Of a stretch of DNA of 64,000 bases, positions 21,595-36,500 are shown in pieces. Location of the stretch: contig OZ020489.1 of NCBI GenBank assembly GCA_963971405.1, positions 4,960,001 to 5,024,000 of the forward strand. Reading direction: 5' to 3'. The notes under the pieces were generated by a model. The model was not told the origin of the DNA and did no database searches. It saw nothing but the letters and a program-made list of their open reading frames with translations. The stretch is from Psococerastis gibbosa. Its lineage: Eukaryota; Arthropoda; Insecta; Psocodea; Psocidae. Made by a program: the position numbers and the translations under genes. The first letter of the stretch is position 1. Each line of letters starts with the position of its first letter.

Positions 21595-24500
21595 ATGGGC
21601 AAAGATCAGGAGCTGTTGGAAGCTGCTCGGAATGGAAACGTTCCTGTAGTGGAGAAAATATTGAGCCAAAGAGCGAAGAGGAGTGGCCCCTTGGCAAGGT
21701 ATGTTTTCAAAATTGTGTCAAAAACGTAGCCTTTTTAATAATTTTTAACTGGGGGTGTCTCATTTTAACTGTGCAAGTCTTCGCTAGGGTTTTGAATTCA
21801 ACAGGACTATTTCCTGAACTCTAATTCAGCTACAAACAAGCCGATTCCAATTCAAAACACAGCTGAGCACTTTACTCAACAGCTGAAATCCAGGCTATTT
21901 CTTGCAGATGTGTGAGAACTGAGAACGCATTAACTATTAATGTGCATGTAGTGAAACGTCTTGCATTACGTCCAAGGACATGTAGATCTAGTGAGTTTAT
22001 AAGGACAAGTGCAAATAGGTTTCCCTAGAATAATAATCACAACACAATTAAGGGATGCCTAGAGATGGACCCTAATTTAATTTTTAATTATATTTGGCAT
22101 ATGGCATGGCTATGAATCTTTCTGTTATCTAAATATTATTTCGTAATTGCTTGCCTTTTCTAGGAAACCAATCCTTATCACAAGGAAGTTCCACTTGACA
22201 CATTGCTTAGTTTACCGATTTATTTACTTTAAGCTTTATTCAAATCAAATGGTGATTAGGAATTTGCTTTCCTTTCTTATTAATGGACCTGCACAGTGGA
22301 CGCCTCAGATTAATCTTTGGGCAAAGCCCTAGGTTTATTATAGGAACTTGGTATTATAAAAAGATAAAAAAATGATTAATTATTTCATTTATTTATATTT
22401 ATTATTAGTACAGAGTTTAGAGTTTTACATGGAAAATGACCGATGTCAACTGACTAGATAGATTGGCACGCACATTTACCGCACACATTTATAGGTTACG
22501 TGTCTTCGCGCGCTAATTTAGAAATTTAAAAGAGCAAGGTACTTGGATTATAGCCTTATAATATTTACTGTACTTTCAACACTTGGCTCGCTGAACAAAT
22601 CTAGACTCTAGAGAGAGTTACTTCCTCACCAGCTGCACAATAAGTTGTCATTAGACGTGACTCGTTTCAGGGCATAAATAAAGGACACACTTATTGACAT
22701 ACCTCTTTAAGCTTGGTTCTGTTCCACCCCGGGAATTAAACGGTGTAAGTGCACCCACCCCAATATTGTACAACACCCACTCAGGTGGTGTAGTGCAGTT
22801 ATTGCGGTTTGTGACACGGTCGATCCGGCTCTGGCTGGTCATGTTTGTATTTGTACTTCATATATTTCTTTTATACAAGTAAGTTGATTATATATTAGGG
22901 GAATTGTGGTAAAATGGTATAAGTCCGGAACAGTTAAAACCAAAATAAAATATTGTTAATCAATAGCCTACTTAACCTAATCTACAATTTTTTTTTAATG
23001 ATTTGAGTTTTTCCTTTTTTTCCTTTACTTTAATATCTATTTTCTCTGAATTATAATGTCTTTGTATCTTAGGGTAACATTACATAGAAAATCACAAAGT
23101 CCCATACAAGTTATGGTTACTGCCTTGCAGATTTATTATCCGAGATGAGACAATGTCGATGTGTATATTTAATTCGAAAATAATTTAGCATTGCACTCTG
23201 TAAAATATCCTATTCAGCTAGCCTAAGCCAATGTAGTCTGAGATAATCGGTTATTCCAGACAGTTACGCCATGAGAATACTTATGTCATTTACTAATTTA
23301 CTCCTATTTTCCAATTAGAGTGTAGTCTGGTTGAAATCCACACAAGCTGGTGGAAATGGACCATGTAGCGGTAACGAAGCGTGGCGTGCTGCATTAATTG
23401 AACTACTTCTGAGTCACACAGATAGATGGCTATATTAATTGGTCTATAATCTGCGCGACTTATCACTGTTTTGGCCTTCTGCAAATTATCATATCCATTG
23501 CTCTCACTGTTTTGCACCACCACAATGCAGCGTGTAGAAAATAGGACAAGCTCTAAACCCAATATATTGTAGCATTATGTGATATATAATACTAACATTA
23601 CACTAACTTAGGTTAAAGAGACAACCTCATCGTTATAGCTGCAATTAGAGGAGCTACAAAAGTCCATATTTTTCTAGATTCTCTAATTTCGGCTCTAAAC
23701 CCAATCCTAAAGATCCTCTTAGGTAGTAACCAAACAGGTTTGGCTGCCCTTACTGCAGTACGAGTATTTCGAACCTAACCTAAGGGACACTAGAATATCG
23801 TCCAGCATTTACTGTCCCACGAAGCTTCGACAATTCTCTACGTTCATTTATTGATTCTTCCTAATGTTTCAGCTTGCGACGGGGTCCTGGGGCTAACGTG
23901 CAAGATCCTAGCGGTTACTCTGCCCTACATCATGCCGCCCTAAACGGACACAAGGATATCGTTGAACTTCTACTGTCCCACGAAGCATCGACAAATATCC
24001 TCGACGTCAAAGGATCGTCACCGCTCCATCTGGCCGCATGGGCCGGAAAAGTTGAGATAGTCCAACTGCTGCTGTGCCATGGGCCTTCGGTCCCAAATGT
24101 CAATCTTACGGTAAATTTTACGACTTACGTTAAAAGCAGTTAAGAAATGGACATGTAGAGTAGTGGTGTGGACTCAGATGTCAACCCGAAAGATTGTTGG
24201 CTCGAGTTCCAAACTTGCCACGTTTTCGTAGCCACGCTTCATAGTTCTTGCGAATTCGGTGGCAAGGTTAGCATGCTTGTAGTTGTGCCAGTCTCTACTC
24301 ACCTTGTTGTCAGCGAGGTGTCGTAGCTCGACACAAGTACTTATTTGGTGACTTAGTGAGGCGATTGAAGAGGTTAATCGGATACATTAATTAAATTATT
24401 TGTATGCGATTTACCTTTTATTTAAAAAAAAAAAAAAAAACGTAGCGTAGAATATCATCGCCTGCCATTCATAGTGTGTTTTAATATATTGGTCTACTCG

Positions 24501-27500
24501 TTCTAGACTATCCAATCATCCTATTGATAAATTCAGTGCTTTGGGACAGGGAAATTAGAAGCTACCGAAATTTAACCCTAGTACAATTATTAATTAATCA
24601 ATTATTTTATTTGTTTATTAAATTATGTATCAAAAATTTCGACCTCCACAAAGCTTTTCGTATACTGACGTCTAAATAGGAAAGCATAAACCCTTTTTAG
24701 GTCTAGGCCTAGTATCCTCTGTCTTGGCAATTGCTTGCAAATGTAGTGGTCTGCAATATGTCCGGCTACCGTGTTTTTCCCCTACCGCTGAAGGTAATAA
24801 CGAACCCAATAAGCTTGGTTGGATCCAGACAAGTCTCAACATTTTTCCTTTATGTCGAGTCTCTGAACCTATGCCTTCCGTTTCATTGTCTAGTTCTCTA
24901 CCAACTAGACTATTCCTGACCCTACATGTTATTTGTATAATAGACTGTTACATATTATTTTTAATGTTGCTAGCGCTGTTGTACCCAAGGGATTACCAGC
25001 TACAGTGGCCTGTTTCGTAAGTTAAATGGAGTAATAAATGGTGTTGGGTGGTACACAGTGCCCCGTAATATCTCCATGGCTACGTAACTGAATTGTCTAC
25101 CGACGAAATCCGCCCCCCCCCCCTACTCGCCCTCTCGCCCTGTCTATTAACTTACGTGGCTTGCCCTCGACGCTGTTACTTCCATACAAAAGTGCTGATT
25201 CAGCCCTGTAGGCTATTTTTCATACCGTATCATTTTTTCTGTTTTACTTTCTAGTACCTAGCCTACTTACCAAGACTCGTATCTGTACTTAGTTAAAGCA
25301 TGCTTTTGCCGGTTTCATTGCGTCAATAGTAAACTAGTCTCAGCTTGTCCATTATCGCTTGTAGCCGGTGTAGGTTGACATCGAGGACGTATACCAGTTT
25401 GCTGATAACCATACATCCATACGGAAGAAATACAAATAATGTCCGAAATCCACGGTGTCTTTGGCATTAGACAAGGGACCAATGGGCCACTATAAGTAGC
25501 CCTAGGTCCATAAAGAGTCCCCAAAAGAAGTTCTCACATTAGTCATCATTTTAATAATGGCTATTAGTCTCTGAGAAATAATAGTAATAATAATTAAAAT
25601 GAAGTAAAAATATTGTGTAGTGTCACAATGGGTCAATAACGCATACAATACGCAACGAACGTCCAATTTTTAGCGCCAAAAAAATTGAATAAGCCACTAA
25701 CCTCTGCGTATGAAAAAAGCTGCAATGTTTAGAGTACAGTATAGAATTTTTTATGTTATGTGGGTACTGTACCTAAAAACGTTGGGAGATGAAATTATGA
25801 GTGTTGTAGATATAATTTGTGATTGTAACCGCATTAAAATTGTGGATTTTGGTTATTACTAATTTGCGGGCTGTAATCCGCTGTGAGCGCTTCACTGCGC
25901 TTTATGTAAATCCGACAAATGATTCGGTATTGTGTTTTACAACTCCTCCCGGGGTTTGCAATTGTGAATCGCTTACTACCTTTTGCTGAGGTCTATGCGT
26001 CGGAAATGCTTTGTGATAGATTAAAACTTGCTAGCAGACATTTATTAGTCCGAATTAACTATCAGGCAATTACTTGGATAGTTAGAGAAAGAAGGATGCT
26101 GCGATGGTAAAATGACCACTGCACTACATCCGTCATTCCGATTTTCATACCACCCCGGCAAGGTAGAGACTCAGATCGTGGGTTCGAATCCCGCCAAGGC
26201 CCATTTTTTTTCCATATCCTCTAATTGCTGTTATAACGAGGAGGTTATATCTTCAACCAAAGTTAATTTAATGTCATTGTTATATAATCCATATAATAGT
26301 GCCCAGACTTACCTTCCAATTTCTTGTTGCAGACAAAGGACAACGAAACCGCGCTCCATTGCGCCGCCCAGTACGGGCACACCGAAGTGGTGACCCTTCT
26401 TCTAGAACATTCCTGTGACCCCACGGTTAAGAATGTAAGGAGGGAGACCGCATTGGACCTAGCAGCGCAGTATGGCCGTCTGGAGACAGTTGAGCTGCTC
26501 GTACGCACACATCCAGAGCTTATAGTGCCCTTTTCACATACTGTTCGCGCTGCCCACACTATCTTCCCGCATACGCCACTGCATCTTGCCAGCAGAAACG
26601 GCCATAGGTAAGTCCCTGTTGTGTTTAGATTGTGTGGTGAAGTCCTCAGTGACCTCTTGTTTGACACGGGGGTGGTAGAGCTGCTCGTTATGGCATCCGC
26701 CTTGCTTATAGCGCTCTTCTTACAGAGCTCATACCCCAGCACTGTCATCTCGCCTACGCCACTTTATCTTGCCATAGGTAAACACCTGTTGCGTTTAGTT
26801 TGTGTGGTAAAAGCTGCTTTGACCTCCTATTTGCCTTGGGGAATATATTGCAGTATTATATGGTATCGAACACTGAAATTAAACTAACTTAGGGTTGAAG
26901 TGGTGACCTTCTCTTTATAACAGAATTTATATAGAGGATTTAGAACCAGCGATCTACGCCTATCCGGGGTGTCGTCTTGACAGTTTCTTCTAATTGCTCA
27001 AATTTCGGTTATGACTCTTGGAGAAGGTGGTACTGCTCGCATACGCCTACTCGCAGAGGGCAACACAAAACGGCCATAGCAAAGTTCCTGACTTCCTTCT
27101 CAGTTTTGCTTCTTAGGTCAGCATCTAACGAGATCATTAAGGTTGGCTATGGAGACACAAATGGCTAAGACTGGCGTACTCCAAGGAAGCGTTCTTGGCC
27201 CTACATTTTTCATGCTGTAAACTTTTGACACATACGAATAATGCTTTTCGAGAGATACAGGATACAGTATGAACCTATTATTACAAGATGACCATAATTT
27301 ATTGTGACTCCAAACTAGCCTTTTTATGGGTTTTTCTGACCCTGCATTGGTAAAATTATGAGTGGATAACTGGTGGGTGGAAGCAATCAGTAAACACTTG
27401 CCTGACTGTTACCGCTATGGCTGGCAATGGAGACACAAATGGCTGCCGTTTTTAGACTGGTGTACCCATTGATCTGTATATGTATATAAATGGATAGCTA

Positions 27501-30500
27501 CCACCATTCACCAAGTGCGTGCCCCAAGGCCACCACCATCACGGCAAGAGTTTGCAGTATGCATAAAATAAACCTAAAAAATGTGTAAAAATCAAGAAAT
27601 AACTATAAAAAAAGGTCCAAAGTAATTTTTAAATTAAATTAATGCCAATGCACTCGGCAGAGTCGATTTCTTTATGCGAATTCTGCCGTGCAAACCAAAT
27701 TTGTCGACTGCTAGCGTGACCTTGGGGGCTCGAAACCACCCGCCTGAGTGTACCCCAAGGAAGTATTCTTGGCCTCATTATCTTCCTGTTGTAAACTTTT
27801 GGCCCCGCACAAAATATTTTTTTTGGAGATAGCACAGAACTGACGGTATTATGTGGCAATTATTACGCGATAACCATAATTTATTATGACACCAAACTAC
27901 TCTTTTTATGGGCTTTTCCGACCGTAAATGGGCAAAATAATGAGTGGAAAACCAGTGGATTGAATGAGGTTTATGTGGAAATAGACAGGCCGGGATGGAT
28001 GGAAGGATGGCTGTGTTTTTGCAAACATGTCGTGTTTGTTCACGAGTCATAAACTCTGCCTGCTTTTTTCCGAATTCCGTTTATTTTGCCAGGAATACTC
28101 AATGATAAACAAGTTGCATTGAAATTCGTAACCCGATAATGCACCCCATCCCACTGGTCCCTAGGTTACGAGGGGGCTTCCATAAATATCTACGTTCTTA
28201 AACCTTTTCCTTGACTGCGACCCCTTTTGACATTCGTGCTTGGTCCTCATGCGTACCTCATACACCATGGCTCATTCTATTGTTGAGTAGCTGGATTTTC
28301 TGCAATGGTTACTATTAAAACCAAAAACAAAAGCCTCCTGCAAACCGTGGACCACAACATATCTGTCAGTAGTGCCAACATAATACCTCGAATTTACGAA
28401 CTTATTAGAAAAAAGCAAGCTCATCCATCTCACTGATTTGATCCTTTTTATAATTTTTAAATTTTTAACTAAAATTTATACTTCTGAGTTCTACTCATTT
28501 CCATTATGTTCTTTCTATGTGGGATGTATTTGCTATTATACTCATGCAATGATATCCATTATTTCCCGGAATAATCTTAAATGAAAAGCTCTTGAAAATT
28601 CAATTTTTTTAATGCTGTAAATTATAATAAATTGTATTATATCATCTTAGTTTTTTTTAGATTTCTTTAACCTAGCTCTCGCGACCCCCTTTCAAATTCT
28701 CACAACACCCAGTTTAAGAACCACTGATCTACGGTAATCAAAATATCGAGTAGTTTATATTGTTTGTAAGGATTGATTCCTTGGATGGAATAACGGATCC
28801 CCCAATAACCGCCCCTCGCACTCCTGTCAATTTTTTATTTTATATTTTATAGGTTAATCGCATATAAACAATTTAATTAATTTATCCGATTGATTGACCT
28901 CTTCAGTCGCCTCTGTAGGTTAGTACCCGTGTTGAGTTACTACACGTCTCCGATCGCATGGCTTGTCGAGACTCGCACAAGTACAAACACGCTACCACCT
29001 TGCCATTGAAGTCGATATTTTCGTCAGAATTCGTAAGAAGTTTTATTGTATTGCTTTATTAATGAAATCTGTCACAAATCTTGGAATTCGCCCATAAGAA
29101 ATACATTGAAAATTGTCAATTATTATTTTTGAAAGGCTTTTAATGGACGTAGGTCTACTTGTAGAGACTTGTACCTGTCAGTCAACTTCCCTTTCCCCGA
29201 GGTGGAAGAGTCTGCCCTTAGGGTGCCTCAAGTTAACAAACAGACTCACTCCCCCCGCCATCCAGGCTGACAGGGTTGCTTAAAAGCAGAAATGCTTAAA
29301 GCAGGCGTTAGAAACAACAACAACAACAACTTGTAGATGCCCTTTAAATCTTGCCCTGCCAACGACCTCATCGATATTTGGGACATTGTTGGTATTGTTT
29401 CTGTATTAATTTTCGGCTGATGGCAAACTGGTTCAAGTCCTCAATGTCAACCCACATCAAAGCGTAGAAGACAATTGTTTCTTCTTTATGGCTCTAGGGT
29501 CGATTATTCACGAGAAATTTGACTTTTCGCGCTAATGGAAAGTGCATTTGGCCTTAAAGGACATACCATACCCAATGTAAACTTTTGTAGAAATGATAAA
29601 TAAAAATAAAAAATGACACAAATTGTCCTGTAACATTTTGATGACCCCTCATCACTGATTGCGGCGGGCGGGGAGGGGGCGCCATGTCAGCCAATATGCG
29701 TCTCCAGCCAACCACTACAAATCTGGATATAATAATACATACATTATTCATTCGGGCTGTTTCCTGATGCGGCCGCGACCCGGGCAGGAAGTACTATCCC
29801 ATTGCCAAAATGCATATATTGTACAGTATGCAAAATACTAGTCCATTGTCCCACAGCGGGCTGCTGTTGTTCCTGTGATAGTTTTATTTTGTATGAATTT
29901 AAAATTTGTTTACATTGGTTGGGGTTTTTCAAGGAGTTGGGGCTGATCATCGCGGGATTGTAGACTGTTATCAATATGGCGGCGCGTGGGCTTGCACAAG
30001 CAACAATTTCGCTGGGTGGGGGGCCTGTACAAGCTATGTACAGTTATGTGTGTTTCACAGGGTCCAGGTATCCATTTGGCTATGCTGCAAAGGCGCCCAT
30101 TCCATCGACCGGCTAGGGCTATTTACAAAAACGGTGACTTAGGTGGCGTTTCCACCGACCTCGCATTGCAGAATGCAAATGACATTGACGGAAATTAGAA
30201 TTTTTCTTTTTATAGAAATCTATTAAAATGTTTGTACTTAACATATCCCATGACGCCATTTTTTAATTTTAGTTTGTTTGTGATTTTACTGTATGATCAT
30301 TGATCAATTTTTATTTATGGCATAGAGGAAAACAAACATTTCATTTGCATTCTGCAATGCGAGATCGATGGAATCGCCACCTAAGTCTTGAATGCCTGCT
30401 ACCACGTCACCGTTTTTGTCGGTCCGCCGGTTGCCGGTCGGTGGAATGGGCGCCTTAAGTAATGTTGTCTTCTGCGCCCCCCACATACCCCACATCATTG

Positions 30501-33500
30501 GGCAAAACCATCTCCTGATCTCCGATCTGTGTATTACGACCTAATGGAAATCAAACTTCGATATGGAATCACTTACTTGTTGGGGTGCTTTGTTTAGTAG
30601 CCTAAGTTTAGTGAGGCCGTTTCGTGTCTAAAAAAGAAGAGTCTGTTCGGTCGTTCAATGAAAAAGGTGCACGATCAAAACCAGTCATGCGGGGAATTCT
30701 TTAAAGAACTAAAAATCCTGCCTCTACCAGCACAGCAATATACAATCACCAACTACGAGTTTATGCTAGAAAATATAGACATTCGTACACCATATGTGGG
30801 GTTAGGCACGAGCGCAATACTCGAACAAGGACCGACCACCTCGACGCCGAACGCTGCAGGACTAGGCGCTGCGAGAATTCTGCTCGGCATTGGGTACGCG
30901 GTGGCAAAGGTCTACAACACTCTAGAAGAAGATATTTGTCAAGAGCCCTCAGACGCGGCTTTCAAGAAAACAGTACAAGAGATACTTTTAGATAATGTCC
31001 CGTGTGGAGGAATTCAGGCAATTAGCCCATAGCGGTTCCTATCGCTGTCTCAGCACTGTTTGCTGGGACGGCGACATCTTAGAGAGTTGTCTCATATTTT
31101 TCGACTGTGACTCTTACCCTATACAGGTTTGTAATTTTTAATTGATGCTGTAAAACGGGGCGAAATATACGTATTGCATTGTTTTGTATCCCTGATTGGC
31201 TTATGGTTTACGGGAGTCCTGTTAGAGATATTAAGGCTCCTGCCATTCTAGTTAATTTAATTTCTATGGGGCTGTGGGCCTACAACAAGAAACAAAAATC
31301 TGAACTTGTAACTACATAGAGTACCCCTGAAAGTGTGGTTGAACCCCCCAACTTACCAAATTAGGCTTTATATTGATATTCCAGTGGATTTAGATTAACC
31401 CCTCAAGTTACCACATTAGGCTTTATATAGATTTGCCAGTGGATTTAGGTTAGCGAATCCCACTCTAGGCGTCAGATGGCGTTGCTGATGGAATACGGTG
31501 GGATAGGTCGGCCAAGGGGTGCCTAATAGTCCGACAACAACTCTGGAAGTGTTGTTGAACCCCTCAAGTTATCACATTAGGCTTTATATAGATTTGCCAG
31601 TGGATTTAGGTTAGCGAATCCCACTCTAGGTGTCAGATGGCGTTGCTGGCAGAATACAGTGGTATAGGTCGGCCAAGGGGTGCCTAATAGTCCGACAACA
31701 ACTCTGGAAGTGTTGTTGAACCCCTCAAGTTACCACATTAGGCTTTATATAGATTTGCCAGTGGATTTAGGTTAGCGAATCCCACTCTAGGCGTCAGATG
31801 GCGTTGCTGATGGAATACGGTGGTAGGTCGGCCGAGGGATGGTTAATACCATCATCGGCCCAGTGCAATGAACCGACAATAATCTCAGCTTACTCAAATG
31901 TACTTATTCCTTGCCCGTCAATCACTGTGCCCATCAGCTTAATGTGCGCTATCCCAACACATCCGATAGGGGAGAGGGGGGTGGGGGGGGGGGGGAGGGT
32001 GGTTGCAACTCTCCCCCGTCCCTCCCCCTTTGTTTCATCCAGCCTCTAGTCCTCATTTTTTTTTTTTTTACATACAAATCAATACACATGTATCGAATTA
32101 GAGGCGAAATTTTATTTTGTATATTTTTGCTCTCCATTGTTTGTCTTTTTCCGGGTGTCAATGAATGAAGTGCTGTATTATTTTTGCTTCCCTATTTATA
32201 CGTTAGTATAAGGAAAGCTTTGTGTATGAGTGAACCCGTACATGCTTTCAAATTTATAAATTAGTATAGGTACCGAGAGTCCGAGACAGATAATAGTCAA
32301 GGCAAGGGTTGTAAACTCAGACCCCTTTGCAACTCTGGGAGAGTGGACGGTCTACACCTTCAGAATTGCGCAGTCCTCTCTAACTACCAGGACAGAAACC
32401 TTATGCTTCTTTACTGGGGGCTCGTCGGCGAATGGCAGAGATGCCAAGAGCTGGCATTGGATAAAGTAAAGTAGTAAGTATAATAGTCAAGAACGGGCAG
32501 ACCCATATAAAGTAATACAACCCAGTAACAATGGCAGGGTATGCAATGTATTGGAGCGTGTATTGTCCATAATTTCTAAAAAAAAAAAAAAATATTTTTT
32601 TATGCAACACCAATACTTCACTTGTGAAAACAACAGAGGCGGTCCCAGACCTCATAAAAGGGGGAGGCACTTTTTAATTTTTTTGGAAAATAGGGCTGAC
32701 ACATTGGGGTTTTACGCATCTTCAGAGCAACAAGAGTTCTATATTTCAGGGAATTAATAAAATAGTGCACAAGGGGGGCTCGGGTGGTCTCCCCCGGGAG
32801 ATTTTTTTTGAAAAATAGGGCAGAAATAGTGGGGTTTTACGCATTTTGAGTGCAGTTAACACTTGTATTTTAGAGGCAAAGAATATGACTGCCTTCCAAA
32901 GAGGGGGGGGGGGGCAATTGCCCGCAGTGCCGGTCGCTGCGTCCGCCTCTGGAAAACAACCATTTTTAACACCTAAAACATACCTGAAATTAGAAAGAAT
33001 CGATGAAAGGTTCCACAGAAAAAATAGTTTTTGTCATTTTTCATTAAGAGTGTACAGCCCGTAGGAAATTGGCAGCCCGAAATTTAATACTTTTTATTTT
33101 TGATTTCATTAACTAAGCATGTTATTAAAGATTTGGCTCATCAAAGTTGTAGAAGACTACTTCATGCGTCATATTTATAAGTTATTTTTAATTTTCGAAA
33201 TTGTAGTTTTTTCAGAAACATGCAAATATTTTATAAACAATAACTTTTCACGTATTAACGATTTTATAAAAAAAACTACAATTTCGAAAATTAAAAATAC
33301 CTTATTATATGATGCATGAAGTAGTCTTCTACAACGTTGATGAGCCAAATCTTTAATAACATGCTAAGTCAATTAAATAAAAGATAAAAAGTATTAAATT
33401 TCAATTTCTTAAAATTGAATCTTTATTTTTTTGCCCCCTGAACCAAGCTATCATGGGACAAGCCACCTATTGGGCTTTGTTTACATTAATTACTACTACA

Positions 33501-36500
33501 ATATTTACGAAATTTACGATTTCGTAATTTCAACGGATTTACACGTTTTGAGATTCCAGGAACCAAAAAAACTGGTGTTTACAAATGACTGTAGGTCTGT
33601 CTGTTCATCGATTTGTGGGAAAACTACCCGGTGGATTTTGATATCATTTCGCATGTAGGTTCACAAAAACCATGTCTTGTCATGTCATTTTTTATTTTGG
33701 GCTAACTCAATTTTGGGGGGTTCACCATGGACTAAAGACAATTTAAAAAAGACTAAAAAAGTCTCAAAACGGCTCCAACTGTTTTTTTTTTAAATTCACA
33801 TACAGTTTATTGAGTCGTTACTAATGTTAACAAAACCCCAATAGGTCGCTTGCCCCTTGATAGTCTGGTTCTTGGTCAAAAAAATAACTCAAACTCAATT
33901 TTCATGAAAAATTACTTGAAAAATAATTTTTCTGTGGAAACTTTCTGTTGATAACTTCAGATTTGTCTTAGATGTTGAATAGAGTAGGCTATCTAAACCG
34001 AACAAGTAGTTATCCCAAGCAAAGGTTTGGTTTTGTATAAGAAATTATTTTTTGAAGACATTATGGATGATTCATGCCCCTGCCATTATTACTGTGTTGT
34101 ATTCAAAGAACTTCTAATATATTATACTAGAAGTACCATTGGCGCTAGTGTCGCATGGTAATTTGATTTCCGCCATTTTTGGGCTCACAGCAGGGGGTAT
34201 TCTGTATTTTAATTAAAAACTAAGAGAAAATGCCTTTTTGTTGCCCTTATTATTGCCTATAGGCCTAATTTAATTTTGTATTTGCTACATTTGAAATTTC
34301 ATAGGGTACAGTTACTGTTTTGGATGATTGAACTTATTTGATGCTATTGTTTCTTTTTAATCCACATAATTTTCTGCTATTTTGGGAAGGCATATTTATC
34401 ATAATAGTGAAGTTAGACGCCTAAATATTTAATAAAGACACATTTTGTTTAGTTTTAAAAATCTTGGGTTAGATAAGATAACTATTGAGTTTCATTTGGC
34501 GTGAAAATGTGAGGCCAAAATATGGCGAGCTTTCTATTGGTCCCTGCTTCCGCAAGCAAATCATATGGAGGTGTAGGGGCTCGGTTGTATTATATTCGAA
34601 AACCTGTTCTTGACTATGCGATCGTCCTATCTATCAATTCAGTGCTTTGGGAAAGTCGAGGCAACTGAAATTTAACCCTAGGACAATTATTTACCATTGA
34701 ACTACTCATATTATCAGCCTATTATCTATACTAATTGATAAATACGAAGGCATGTACAGGTTCTCTCGTTCCGGTTCTCTTTGATTAATTGTCCGACAGT
34801 TAATAACACGTCACATCTCTTTCTCGTTGAGAGTTGCAAGGTACAGGGCAATTGGAAGTTGGGGAGAATAAATGTAAAATGGGTTTGAAATCCAATTTGA
34901 ATCCTATCGATAAGCAATCTCCCTGCGACCAAATCCAATTCCCTTGTATGGGGCGGGGCTCTCAACCCCCATACTACCCCCATGCCCTACCCCATGTACC
35001 AACCCTAAAAAGGAAAATATCTTGAGGATAGATTACCAAGGGATTCCTTAACACCACTCATACGAGGGAATGCTTCTTTACAGTTGCAGTATGTTGCGCT
35101 AAATTTCTGATGGGGTTGCCACGTAGGAGACCGTTGTGCCAAATAAAAGAACTTAATTAATGTTGGCACAATCCGAATACCACTGGTACCCATTGGTAAC
35201 TAAAGGGATAACAGAATAACTTAGGGACACTACCTACCGGTGTGGACTCATATCTGTACTTGGTTCAGTCATGTTTTCGCCTGTTTCATTGCGTGAATGG
35301 TAAGCTTGTCTCTGCTTGTCCATTATCGCTTGTAGGCGTTGTAGCCAGTGTAGGTTGACATTGGGAACGTATACCAGTTTGCCAATGGCCGATAATTCAT
35401 ACGGAAACAATACAAGTAATGTCCGAAATCCATAGGGTCGTTGGCATTGGGCAAGGGACCTATGGGCAACTATAAGTAGGCCTGGGTCCATAAAAAAAGT
35501 CCATTAATAAGTAACTAAGGACAACTTAAATACATAGGGGGCAACATATTGACTTGGGGGGGGGGGGGGCAACTTAGTAACCTATGAAGACGTGCTTTAC
35601 TCATTCAATACTAAAAGGCTACTCCAACTTGGACGGTGTAATCAGCTCTCTCTTCGAACCCAAGGTTCGTGTTTTATACCTTATGGCTAAGGACATGCGT
35701 TGCGGAGGACGATATAACATTTACAAGCCCTCGAAATACAATCCTAGAAGTCTACGCTGTTTCACTGGAGATGTCGACCGCAGATGTCGATGATTTTAGA
35801 TCGATCCGGATTCCACTGTTTCATCATAGGACTCCGGCCGTGAATGCCTTTGTAATTATATTGCAGGAAGACTATTTATTTTTGAGAAAACTCTGAATCT
35901 AGTATTTTTCTCCTTGTTCCAGGGTGGTTGTGGAGGTCCTGCTAGCCGCAGGTATGAACGTAAACCTGCAGACGCGGAATGGCACTGCTCTGCACGAGTC
36001 TGCGCTCTGTGGCAAACTGGACGTGGTCCGAACGCTGCTCGACGCTGGCATCGAACTGGGTTCCCGTGACGCCAAACACAACACTGTGCTGGATCTGCTT
36101 GGGCAATTTCCGAAGCATGCCACCCAGGATATGTACAAAACTATCAAACGTAAGTACTTCATAGAATGTCTATGCTTTGTTTTATGACGTCGTCCCGATG
36201 CTTCTCGACGGTGGCATTGAATTGGATGCGTTTCGCGCCAAACCCAACAGAGTTCTCGATCTGCTCGGATAATTTATCTAACCTATTGGTAAAGGTTTAT
36301 GCCAATGGTGTAATATTTTAACTCACCCTTTGTTTAACAATTTCCTAGCCATGCCACCCAGGACATGTACAGAACTATCTGTTTATTGTCTTGTCAATTG
36401 GTTTTTAACGTCAACGCTGCTCGACGCTGGCCTCAAACTAGACGCTCGTGACACCAAACATAACACAGTGCTCGATCTGCACGGGTAACTTCCTAAGCAT

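Noticed and set aside
26263..26748. 161-codon - strand ORF opposite ANKS1 exon 3
   Set aside because: Antisense shadow of the ankyrin exon; the + strand frame has clear ankyrin motifs and matching splice phases.
31331..31840. CRISPR-like repeat pattern
   Set aside because: Units are 161 bp and contiguous with no unique spacers, in an animal genome.
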